Shown here: positions 1 through 7,106 of the stretch, in pieces
Numbering within the stretch: the stretch's first letter is position 1
How the letters are laid out: each line of letters opens with the position of its first letter
NCBI RefSeq assembly: GCF_005116665.1
Contig: NZ_SWCJ01000004.1
Span: 1-64,000 of the forward strand
Direction: 5' to 3'
DNA length: 64,000 nt
Source: Ferrimonas aestuarii
GTDB taxonomy: Bacteria > Pseudomonadota > Gammaproteobacteria > Enterobacterales > Shewanellaceae
Translations under genes and position numbers: made by a program
The notes under the pieces: model-generated
The model's input: the letters and a program-made list of their open reading frames with translations, nothing else
What the model was told of the DNA's origin: nothing
The model's database searches: none

Positions 1-26
1 CGGTCCGTAGGACTCGAAGCGTAATA

Positions 27-419
27 TTAACGCTTGGAGAACTGTGGACGACGACGTGCTTTACGCAGACCAACTTTCTTACGCTCAACCTCACGGGCGT
101 CACGAGTAACGAAGCCAGCTTTACGCAGAACAGGACGCAGAGTCTCATCGTACTCCATCAGAGCACGAGTGATGCCGTGACGGATTGCACCAGCTTGGCC
201 GGTAGTACCGCCGCCAGTTACAGTCACGTAGATGTCCAGCTTTTCTAGCATCTCAACCAGTTCAAGCGGCTGACGAACTACCATACGAGCAGTCTCACGA
301 CCAAAGTAGGTGTCCAGAGTACGCTTGTTTACGGTAATGTTACCGGAACCAGCTTTGATGAATACACGAGCGGTAGAGCTCTTGCGACGGCCAGTGCCGT
401 AGTATTGAGTTTGTGCCAT
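27..419 (-). CDS. rpsI: 30S ribosomal protein S9
   Basis: Structural protein of the small ribosomal subunit; its basic C-terminal tail reaches the P site. The 130-residue product starts [15 protein letters not shown] and ends in the typical RRRPQFSKR tail, matching the family along its whole length. A TTG codon lies two codons upstream in frame, but the ATG at 419 is preceded by GGAG at nine bases and gives the normal family length. It lies 16 bases downstream of rplM, and the two form the classical L13-S9 operon read leftwards from the promoter near 1020. Identification is certain. Confidence 0.98.
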   Translation of the reverse strand: MAQTQYYGTGRRKSSTARVFIKAGSGNITVNKRTLDTYFGRETARMVVRQPLELVEMLEKLDIYVTVTGGGTTGQAGAIRHGITRALMEYDETLRPVLRKAGFVTRDAREVERKKVGLRKARRRPQFSKR

Positions 420-435
420 TGCCAAAATCTCCGTA

Positions 436-864
436 TTAGATGTCTAGTACTTGAGGCTGCTGAGCTGCGTGAGCATGCTCTGCACCTGCGTACACTTTCA
501 GCTTACGGAACATGGCGCGACCCAGAGGGCCCTTCGGCAACATGCCCTTAACCGCTTTTTCGATGATCATTTCAGGCTTACGCGCTTGCAGATCAGCGAA
601 GTTGATCTCTTTGATACCGCCAGGGTAACCAGAGTGGCTGTAGTACATCTTGTTCTGAGCCTTGTTACCGGTAACGGTAACTTTCTCAGCGTTGATGATT
701 ACGATGTAGTCACCGGTATCAACGTGAGGAGTGTATTCTGGCTTATGCTTGCCGCGCAGGCGACGAGCAACTTCAGTGGCCAGACGACCCAGAGTTTTGC
801 CATCGGCATCGATGACGAACCAGTCGCGTTGTACGCTTTCTGGTTTTGCAGTAAAAGTTTTCAT
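436..864 (-). CDS. rplM: 50S ribosomal protein L13
   Basis: Early-assembling protein of the large ribosomal subunit. The 142-residue product begins [15 protein letters not shown] and contains the family signature around [23 protein letters not shown], ending in QPQVLDI. The ATG at 864 is chosen over an in-frame TTG one codon upstream because it gives the exact usual length. In E. coli L13 represses its own operon through the mRNA leader; here a leader of about 145 bases with several stem-loops precedes the gene, which fits such control but does not prove it. Confidence 0.98.
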   Translation of the reverse strand: MKTFTAKPESVQRDWFVIDADGKTLGRLATEVARRLRGKHKPEYTPHVDTGDYIVIINAEKVTVTGNKAQNKMYYSHSGYPGGIKEINFADLQARKPEMIIEKAVKGMLPKGPLGRAMFRKLKVYAGAEHAHAAQQPQVLDI

Positions 865-867
865 CAA

Positions 868-1010
868 ACTAATAACCCAAATTAGCTGTTACACATCAGT
901 ATGAATGTCGGGGCCGACATCATACCCTATGATGGTTTATTCCGTGCCCCTTCGAACACGTCGAAACCGAGTGTTTGGTTGAATAATCAACCATACGTAA
1001 CGTGGGCAGG
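868..1010 (-). promoter_or_regulatory. Structured leader of the rplM-rpsI mRNA
   Basis: The untranslated leader between the predicted start near 1010 and the rplM ATG holds four inverted repeats: 977-982 with 987-992, 951-955 with 961-965, 918-924 with 928-934, and 905-910 with 915-920. The last two share bases 918-920, so they cannot form together. An alternating structure of this kind is common in ribosomal protein autoregulation. L13-mediated control is known in E. coli; its operation here is inferred from position and structure only. Confidence 0.5.
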
Positions 1011-1016
1011 GCGCGA

Positions 1017-1045
1017 ATTATAGAGGAAGGTGAGGTAAAAATCAC
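1017..1045 (-). promoter_or_regulatory. Promoter of the rplM-rpsI operon
   Basis: A perfect -10 hexamer TATAAT lies at 1017-1022 on the minus strand, followed by the GC-rich discriminator TCGCGCCC, typical of promoters of the translation apparatus that are down-regulated by ppGpp and DksA. The -35 element, about 17 bases upstream, is a weak match (GTGATT). Confidence 0.7.
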
Positions 1046-1085
1046 CCGTTTTTTGCGCTTTGGGCAAATTTTAGCGCTAACGGGG
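1035..1085 (-). terminator. Probable terminator after zapE
   Basis: On the minus strand, just after the zapE stop, CCCGTTAGCGCT can pair with AGCGCAAAAAACGGG in an imperfect hairpin followed by TGATTTTTAC. The U-tract lies in the -35 region of the rplM promoter, so the terminator and the next promoter are interleaved. Confidence 0.45.
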
Positions 1086-1097
1086 GATATCCAAAGT

Positions 1098-2213
1098 TTA
1101 CGGCAGGTGCGGCCTCGCCAGATAGTCGTGACTTTGCATCTCCTGAAGTCGGCTTAGGCAGCGCTTAAACTCAAACTCCAATCCGCCATTTTGGTACAAC
1201 TCCAGTAAAGGCACTTCGCTCGAGATAATCAATTTTACCCCTCGCTCATAGAACTCATCCACCAATGCCAGAAAACGTCTGGCGATATCGTCTCCGGTCA
1301 GCTGAGCTCCCATGGATTTCACGCCACTCAGCAGCACCGTATGGTAACAGCGAGCCAGCTCAATGTAGTCGCGCTGGCTGCGAGGACCATCACACAGAGC
1401 CAGAAAATCCACCAGCAGTACGCCATCAGCACAGCGGCGCACGGCAATCTCACGGCCTTCAATCTCAATACTACCGCCACAACTGCCCTCTTCTGGAGCC
1501 AGTTGCGCAAAGTAGCGATTTAAATTTTGGTCTGCTTGGTCATCCAAAGGCGAATGAAAAATCTCCGCCTGCTCCAGCGTGCGCAACCGATAGTCAATGC
1601 CACTGTCCACATTCACCACGCGACAATTCGCTTCGATAAGTTCAATGGCCGGTAAAAATCTGGCTCGTTGCAGACCATTTCGGTACAGGTTATGGGGCTC
1701 AATATTACTGGTAGCCACCAATACCACGCCCCGCTCAAACAAGGCTTCCATCAGCCCGCCGAGAATCATGGCATCGGTAATGTCAGAAACAAAAAACTCA
1801 TCAAAGCAGATCACTTCCGCTTCTTCCGCTAGCCGGTCAGCCACTTTCAATAGCGGGTTTGTTTCCCCTTTAAGGTCATTGAGCTCGGCATGCACACGGT
1901 GCATAAAGCGGTGAAAGTGAGTACGTAATTTACGTTTCAAGGGCAGCAGTTCGAAAAAGGTATCGACCAGGTATGTTTTCCCTCGGCCAACACCGCCCCA
2001 AAAGTAGAGGCCTTCAACGTGAGGCTTTTGTGGCTGTTTACCCAAAAGCATCGCCGCCTTGTCCAGTAGGCCCGGCTGCCACTCATTGCGCTCAATCAAG
2101 GCCACAAACAGCTCTTGCAAACGCTTTACCGCCTGCTCTTGTGCTGAGTCATGGTGAAAATCATCTCGAGTCAGATCTTGGCGATAACGCTCTATGGGGG
2201 ATAACTGCGGCAC
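1098..2213 (-). CDS. zapE: Cell division protein ZapE (AFG1-like ATPase)
   Basis: P-loop ATPase related to yeast AFG1/LACE1 that associates with FtsZ during constriction, especially under stress or low oxygen. With the GTG at 2213 the product has 371 residues, close to the 375 of E. coli. The Walker A motif GGVGRGKT, Walker B CFDEFFVSDI and the sensor region VATSN are all present, and the C-terminus has the family block CLSRLQEMQS. Reading further upstream to 2339 would add 42 residues that do not resemble the family. The GTG has GAGG nine bases upstream. A GTG at 2228 is the alternative start. The gene is divergent from zapG. Confidence 0.93.
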   Translation of the reverse strand: MPQLSPIERYRQDLTRDDFHHDSAQEQAVKRLQELFVALIERNEWQPGLLDKAAMLLGKQPQKPHVEGLYFWGGVGRGKTYLVDTFFELLPLKRKLRTHFHRFMHRVHAELNDLKGETNPLLKVADRLAEEAEVICFDEFFVSDITDAMILGGLMEALFERGVVLVATSNIEPHNLYRNGLQRARFLPAIELIEANCRVVNVDSGIDYRLRTLEQAEIFHSPLDDQADQNLNRYFAQLAPEEGSCGGSIEIEGREIAVRRCADGVLLVDFLALCDGPRSQRDYIELARCYHTVLLSGVKSMGAQLTGDDIARRFLALVDEFYERGVKLIISSEVPLLELYQNGGLEFEFKRCLSRLQEMQSHDYLARPHLP

Positions 2214-2397
2214 TTCCTTGGCCCTCACAACTGGTCTTAACTGAAGCAGGATTCGGCGGAGAATAGTACCACGACCGCCGCAGGCGAGGTATAGTTGGTA
2301 TACACTAAAATCAGCAGCACCCTCTGGGATTAATAACAATTTAGTGGGTTAACTCAATCGGATAGCAGAAGCTGCCCTTATTGTGTATGGAGTGAGT

Positions 2398-2787
2398 ATG
2401 AATGAAGTTTGGATCCTAGTGGCCTTTATTGGTGGTGTGGCAGCAGGTTATGCAATTCGTTGGTTCACCAGCAAACCGGGGAACGACAGCCAACAACTGC
2501 AGCAGAAGTTGGAAAAGACCCAATTTCAGTTGGAGCAACAGCGGCAAGATGCTGCCGACTACTTAGAGCAAGCACACGAAGCCCTGCTGCAGATCAGCCA
2601 GGGCGTTGATAAAGCCAGTCGCCTTTGGAATGAATCAGCAAAACAGTTAGCTGGCGAGCAGGTAAGTTGTGGTGAGCTACCAACCCAAGCCCCGGTGCTG
2701 GAAGCGGTCATCGAAGATGAGCGTCAACCCATGGACTATGCCCATGGCCCTCACGGCATCATCACGCCGACAAAGAAAGCGAGCTAA
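2398..2787 (+). CDS. zapG: Z-ring associated protein ZapG (DUF1043, YhcB)
   Basis: Small inner-membrane protein of the YhcB/DUF1043 family, implicated in envelope biogenesis and cell division in E. coli. The 129-residue product has an N-terminal membrane segment at about residues 3-22 (VWILVAFIGGVAAGYAIRW), then a glutamine-rich coiled coil (about 33-65), and a hydrophilic tail. The ATG at 2398 follows GGAG at five bases; an in-frame GTG at 2383 is less likely. It is followed by a strong hairpin terminator at 2810, so it is probably a single-gene transcript. Confidence 0.9.
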   Translation: MNEVWILVAFIGGVAAGYAIRWFTSKPGNDSQQLQQKLEKTQFQLEQQRQDAADYLEQAHEALLQISQGVDKASRLWNESAKQLAGEQVSCGELPTQAPVLEAVIEDERQPMDYAHGPHGIITPTKKAS

Positions 2788-2809
2788 ACTGACTCCATAT
2801 TGATGACTT

Positions 2810-2836
2810 CAGGCGCCCAAGTGGCGCCTGTTTTAT
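2810..2836 (+). terminator. Rho-independent terminator after zapG
   Basis: A perfect 8-base stem CAGGCGCC / GGCGCCTG (2810-2817 with 2823-2830) with a five-base loop is followed by TTTTAT. Confidence 0.9.
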
Positions 2837-2867
2837 ATCCGGCACTGAGAGAATCAATTCAAAAAGC

Positions 2868-2896
2868 GGAACTAAATCACATTGGCGAAGTCCGAA
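2868..2896 (+). promoter_or_regulatory. Probable sigma-E promoter of degQ
   Basis: GGAACTA at 2868-2874 and TCCGAA at 2891-2896 are separated by 16 bases. This matches the extracytoplasmic sigma factor sigma-E consensus (GGAACTT, 16-base spacer, TCxxA). It would start a transcript roughly 35 bases before the degQ ATG. The match is visible in the sequence; regulation by RpoE is inferred. Confidence 0.65.
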
Positions 2897-2937
2897 AGAT
2901 ACACAAGAAATTAGCTGAATTACGGAGCGTTTTTTAA

Positions 2938-4299
2938 ATGAAAAAATCAGTAGCTTTGTTGTCCGCTGCATTAGTTTCAGCTGGACTTACGCTATTTCCC
3001 GCCACCTCTCAGGCGGCATTGCCATTGGCCGTCGATGGCCAAGCTCTGCCTAGCCTGGCGCCAATGATTAGTGAAGTAGGCCCTGCGGTGGTGTCGGTTT
3101 CGGTTAAGGGTACTCAGGTATCTAAGCAGCAATTGCCTGATGCGTTTCGTTACTTTTTTGGTCCAAACGCTCCCCGTGAACGGGTACAAGAGCGCCCATT
3201 CCAAGGTTTGGGCAGCGGCGTGATCATCGATGCCGATGACGGTTACATCGTCACTAACCACCATGTAATTGATGGCGCAGACGAGATTCTCGTCAGCCTT
3301 AACGATGGCAGAGAGTTCGAAGCCAAACTGATCGGCTCGGATCGCGGTAGCGACATCGCCCTACTTCAGATCGAAGCCGATGATCTGACCGAAGTGAAAC
3401 TGGCCAGCTCCGACAATCTGCGCGTTGGCGATTTTGCCGTTGCCATTGGTAACCCATTTGGCCTAGGCCAAACGGTCACCTCCGGCATCGTATCGGCGCT
3501 AGGCAGAAGCGGCCTAAATATTGAAAGTCTCGAGAACTTCATCCAAACCGACGCCGCCATTAACAGTGGTAACTCCGGCGGTGCACTGGTTAACCTCAAA
3601 GGGGAGCTCATCGGCATCAATACCGCCATTCTGGCGCCCAGTGGCGGTAACGTTGGTATCGGCTTTGCGATTCCATCCAATATGGTCAAAGGGCTGACAC
3701 AGCAGATCATTGAGTTTGGTGAAGTGCGCCGTGGCGTCTTAGGCGTACTAGGCCGCGAGCTGGACAACGAAACGGCCAAGCTGTTTGGACTAGAGTCCCA
3801 GCACGGCGCGTTTATAAGCCAGGTGGTGCCAGATTCTGCCGCCGACAAAGCTGGCCTAAAAGCGGGCGACATCATCGTTAGTGTCAACGGCAAGAAGATC
3901 AAAACCTTCTCCGAACTGCGGGCGAAAGTGGCGACCCTAGGCGCTGGAACCACAGTTAAGCTAGGCATCATTCGTGATGGTGACGAAGACACCTATAAAG
4001 TGACCCTCAGTGAAGCGGAGGGTGAAAATGTCCAAGCGTCGGTAGTGCACCCGGCTCTGGAAGGTGCCAAGCTGTCCACCTACAACCAAGACGGCATCAA
4101 AGGGGTGGTCATCTCTGAGATCGCTGAGCGCTCGCCGGCCGCGCGCCAAGGGCTGGAAGAGGGTGACGTCATTGTCGGCGTCAATCGCAAACGAATCGAA
4201 AGCCTTAAAGAGCTTCGTAACCTACTCGAAGACTATGAAGGTGCCTTAGCACTGAACATTCGTCGAGATGGAAGCAGCATGTACCTTATCGTACGATAA
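2938..4299 (+). CDS. degQ: Periplasmic serine protease DegQ/DegP (Do family)
   Basis: HtrA-family protease and chaperone that degrades misfolded periplasmic proteins. The 453-residue product has a Sec signal peptide (residues 1-26, ending ATSQA), a trypsin-like domain with the triad His109 (TNHHV), Asp139 (GSDIA) and Ser213 (GNSGGA), then two PDZ domains (about 255-345 and 365-453). The short linker after the signal peptide, without a long cysteine-containing LA loop, favours DegQ over DegP. It sits next to degS as in E. coli, but each has its own terminator or promoter region. A sigma-E-like promoter lies upstream, so this copy may do the stress job of DegP. Confidence 0.94.
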   Translation: MKKSVALLSAALVSAGLTLFPATSQAALPLAVDGQALPSLAPMISEVGPAVVSVSVKGTQVSKQQLPDAFRYFFGPNAPRERVQERPFQGLGSGVIIDADDGYIVTNHHVIDGADEILVSLNDGREFEAKLIGSDRGSDIALLQIEADDLTEVKLASSDNLRVGDFAVAIGNPFGLGQTVTSGIVSALGRSGLNIESLENFIQTDAAINSGNSGGALVNLKGELIGINTAILAPSGGNVGIGFAIPSNMVKGLTQQIIEFGEVRRGVLGVLGRELDNETAKLFGLESQHGAFISQVVPDSAADKAGLKAGDIIVSVNGKKIKTFSELRAKVATLGAGTTVKLGIIRDGDEDTYKVTLSEAEGENVQASVVHPALEGAKLSTYNQDGIKGVVISEIAERSPAARQGLEEGDVIVGVNRKRIESLKELRNLLEDYEGALALNIRRDGSSMYLIVR

Positions 4300-4315
4300 G
4301 CCTCATCTGTTACTA

Positions 4316-4342
4316 GAGAGCCAGCATTCGCTGGCTCTTTTC
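4316..4342 (+). terminator. Rho-independent terminator after degQ
   Basis: An 8-base stem GAGCCAGC / GCTGGCTC (4318-4325 with 4330-4337) with a four-base loop is followed by TTTTC. It separates degQ from degS. Confidence 0.88.
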
Positions 4343-4389
4343 ATTGTTCACTGTGATACCCTTTCGGTTTTAATCTGGTGCCACTATAA

Positions 4390-5466
4390 ATGACTAAAGT
4401 ACTGCTTTATTTAGTAAAACCTGTCATCGCCGGATTGGTGTTAGCCATCGCCATTGTGGCGCTGTCGCCCAATCTTCGCCAACAACTGCCAAACTTGCAC
4501 CTATTTACCAGTCAAGTAGAGCGTAATAGCTTCGCCCATGCCGTGCAGAAAGCTGGGCCGGCGGTGGTGAATATCTATACCCGAAGCCAGATAAATAACG
4601 CGCCCAATCAGTTTCAAGATGCAGGCTTAGGTTCCGGCATTATTATGCATGAAGATGGCTACGTGCTGACTAACTATCACGTGGTTGCCAATGCCGATCT
4701 CATCTTTATCGCATTGCAAGATGGGCGCTTAGGTTCAGCTGTGATGATTGGTGCCGATCCGTGGACCGATCTGGCAGTGCTTTATATCGATACCGAAGGG
4801 CAAAAACTGCCAACCATTAAGTATGACCTAAACCGCAACACTCAGGTCGGCGATGCCGTGCTGGCCATTGGTAACCCATACAATCTTGGACAAACCATCA
4901 CTCAGGGCATTATCAGCGCAACCGGTCGAACTGGATTAAGCTCTGGATATCAAGATTTTATCCAGACCGATGCCGCCATTAATCAGGGCAACTCTGGGGG
5001 CGCGCTTGTGGATGCCGATGGTTACCTAGTAGGGATTAATACCGCCAACTTCAGTATTGGCAACGACAATAACGTCGGTGTGGGAATCAACTTTGCCATT
5101 CCACTTCAGCTCGCGCATCAGGTGATGCAAAAGCTGATCAAGGACGGTCGAGTCATTCGGGGACATCTTGGCGTTACCGCCCGTCCAATCGACCCTACCC
5201 AAGCTCGCCTGATGGGAATAAACACCGGCGCCCTTATCTCCGACGTTGATCTCAATGGGCCTGCAGCCCGCAGTGGTATTCGACCCAATGACGTAATATT
5301 GATGCTAAACGGTGAACCCATTGCCAGCGTGAATTCATTAATGGATAACATTGCAGAGACGCCCCCAGGAACCGAGGTCAACATTACCCTGTATCGCAAT
5401 GGCAAAGCATTACAGATTCCAGTTACGGTTGGTGAGCAACCTCCATACCGAGGCCAAAGACGCTGA
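4390..5466 (+). CDS. degS: Membrane-anchored site-1 protease DegS
   Basis: Serine protease that senses unfolded outer-membrane protein C-termini and makes the first cut in RseA, releasing sigma-E. The 358-residue product has an uncleaved N-terminal membrane anchor (about residues 7-26), a trypsin-like domain with His97 (TNYHV), Asp127 (WTDLA) and Ser202 (GNSGGA), and a single PDZ domain (about 255-345). One PDZ and a membrane anchor distinguish it from degQ. If the degQ promoter is truly sigma-E dependent, this gene controls its neighbour. Confidence 0.95.
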   Translation: MTKVLLYLVKPVIAGLVLAIAIVALSPNLRQQLPNLHLFTSQVERNSFAHAVQKAGPAVVNIYTRSQINNAPNQFQDAGLGSGIIMHEDGYVLTNYHVVANADLIFIALQDGRLGSAVMIGADPWTDLAVLYIDTEGQKLPTIKYDLNRNTQVGDAVLAIGNPYNLGQTITQGIISATGRTGLSSGYQDFIQTDAAINQGNSGGALVDADGYLVGINTANFSIGNDNNVGVGINFAIPLQLAHQVMQKLIKDGRVIRGHLGVTARPIDPTQARLMGINTGALISDVDLNGPAARSGIRPNDVILMLNGEPIASVNSLMDNIAETPPGTEVNITLYRNGKALQIPVTVGEQPPYRGQRR

Positions 5467-5482
5467 GCCTCGCTCTCAAGAC

Positions 5483-5512
5483 AAGGTTCCCCTCAGAAAT
5501 GAAGGGAACCTT
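5483..5512. repeat. Inverted repeat between degS and glk
   Basis: A perfect 9-base inverted repeat AAGGTTCCC / GGGAACCTT with a 12-base loop lies 17 bases after degS. There is no U-tract on either strand, so it may be a weak or Rho-assisted terminator, or an RNA-stabilising hairpin. Confidence 0.5.
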
Positions 5513-5683
5513 ACCCCATCGTGATGATTTGCCCCCCAGCATCACCTATCTTGCCCCTGTTGCCACTGAATCAGTTTAGTGGCCATTACTGCCAACATAA
5601 GCTAAATGGCCCATTGAGCTCTTTTGTCGCCAGCAGTAATCTAGTCTATGACTACCATTGCATTGAGAATCAGGACTCTAACA

Positions 5684-6646
5684 GTGAATGCTCCCTTCAT
5701 CGTTGCAGACATCGGTGGGACCAATGGTCGCTTTGCCATCGCTACCCCGTCTAATGGCGGCCACCAATTCAGCGAAATTCGCTACTTAGATAGCCCCAGC
5801 TATCCAAGTTTGGTCGCCATCCTTAAGGCCTATATGGAGTCTTTAGAAGACAATGTGCCTTTTCGCGCCTGCGTCGCCATCGCAGGTCCGGTTACGGGCA
5901 ATTATGTCAAAGGCACCAATTTAGGTTGGTATGTCGATATTGAAGCGGATCGCAGGGCGCTAGGGTTGTCTCAGCTTAAGGTCATCAATGATTTTCAGGC
6001 TGCTGCGTTGGGGTTAACTCAGCTTAAAAAAGGCGAGCGTCGGATTATCAAAAAGGGCAACCCTCTGCCGGATGCGCCTATTGCCGTTCTGGGGCCAGGA
6101 ACCGGTCTAGGCGTCGCCTGCTTAATGCCTGACAGCAACGGCTACCAAGCGGTTGCTTGCGAAGGTGGCCACGCCACTCTTGCCGCCAACACCGAACTGC
6201 AACTGCAGATCTTAACTCAGCTCAAATCCACCAACCCTAATGACCATCTGTGTGCGGAAACTCTGCTGTGCGGCTCAGGTATCCCGCTGCTTTACCAAAG
6301 TTACTGCGCCATCAAAAAGCTCCCTCACAGCCAACTGTCGGCAGCGGAGATCAACGTCAAGGCCCACAATGGTGATCCCGCGGCGCTGGCCTGCCTGACT
6401 CTATTTTGCGAATGGCTGGGCAGTTTCGCCAGCGACATGGCGCTGGCTCAAGGAGCCCGAGGCGGGGTGTGGTTGGCTGGAGGCGTTTTGCCTAAGATTG
6501 AATCCATCTTACATCGGAGCCAATTTAATCACGCTTTCGTAAACAAAGGCGCGGTGAAAGAGTTGCTGTGGGAGACCCCAATCACCCTGGCGCTAAATAC
6601 CGATGTGGCGCTCCAAGGCGCAGCCTATCACATGATGCGTTCGTGA
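5684..6646 (+). CDS. glk: Glucokinase
   Basis: ATP-dependent phosphorylation of glucose to glucose 6-phosphate in the cytoplasm. The product shows the ASKHA-fold phosphate motif ADIGGTNGR near the N-terminus, the catalytic aspartate in VINDFQA, GPGTGLGVA and the glucose-binding EGGHATLA. The GTG at 5684 has AGGA eight bases upstream and gives 320 residues, as in E. coli (321); an ATG at 5648 would add 12 residues without a ribosome binding site. The 3' end overlaps the convergent ogt gene by 19 bases. Confidence 0.93.
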   Translation: MNAPFIVADIGGTNGRFAIATPSNGGHQFSEIRYLDSPSYPSLVAILKAYMESLEDNVPFRACVAIAGPVTGNYVKGTNLGWYVDIEADRRALGLSQLKVINDFQAAALGLTQLKKGERRIIKKGNPLPDAPIAVLGPGTGLGVACLMPDSNGYQAVACEGGHATLAANTELQLQILTQLKSTNPNDHLCAETLLCGSGIPLLYQSYCAIKKLPHSQLSAAEINVKAHNGDPAALACLTLFCEWLGSFASDMALAQGARGGVWLAGGVLPKIESILHRSQFNHAFVNKGAVKELLWETPITLALNTDVALQGAAYHMMRS

Positions 6647-7098
6647 CGCAGTAATTGCTGCTTCACCTCCAACCCACCCGCGTAACCCGTCAAACTGCCA
6701 TCTTTACCTATTACCCGGTGGCAAGGAACAATGATGGCAATGGGGTTACGACCGTTAGCCGCGCCAACCGCCCGCATTGATTTGGGTCGACCGATGTCAT
6801 GGGCGATATCAGCATAGCTTCGAGATTCACCGTAGGGGATCGCCGCAAGGGCTTGCCATACCTGACATTGGAATTCAGTACCTTGAGGATCCAGAGGCAA
6901 GGTAAACTGCTGCCGCTTACCCTCATAATATTCCTGCAGTTGCCGCTTCAGTTCGCTAACGGCATCGATGTCTCTTTCCCACGTGTCTGGAATCGACACA
7001 GGGTGGTCTCCCTGCTGATAAGTCACCTGGGTCACGCCCTTGTCACTTACCGCCAGCAATAACTCGCCCCACGGGCTCTGCCATAGATCGTATTTCAT
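6628..7098 (-). CDS. ogt: Methylated-DNA--protein-cysteine methyltransferase
   Basis: Suicide enzyme that transfers the alkyl group from O6-alkylguanine or O4-alkylthymine to its own cysteine. The 156-residue product has the active-site motif IVPCHRVIG with Cys126, the helix-turn-helix DNA-binding part around SYADIAHDIGRPKSMRAVG, and the usual length of Ogt. Its start is eight bases after the stop of ada-alkA, with AGAGGA overlapping that stop region, so the two genes form an operon. It supplies the O6-methylguanine repair activity that the neighbouring fusion protein lacks. Confidence 0.95.
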   Translation of the reverse strand: MKYDLWQSPWGELLLAVSDKGVTQVTYQQGDHPVSIPDTWERDIDAVSELKRQLQEYYEGKRQQFTLPLDPQGTEFQCQVWQALAAIPYGESRSYADIAHDIGRPKSMRAVGAANGRNPIAIIVPCHRVIGKDGSLTGYAGGLEVKQQLLRHERIM

Positions 7099-7106
7099 CG
7101 TTTCCT

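Noticed and set aside
451-885. 144-codon open frame opposite rplM
   Set aside because: Antisense to a certain ribosomal protein gene, with no family resemblance.
3366-3992. 208-codon open frame opposite degQ
   Set aside because: Antisense shadow; degQ has a complete catalytic triad, signal peptide and PDZ domains.
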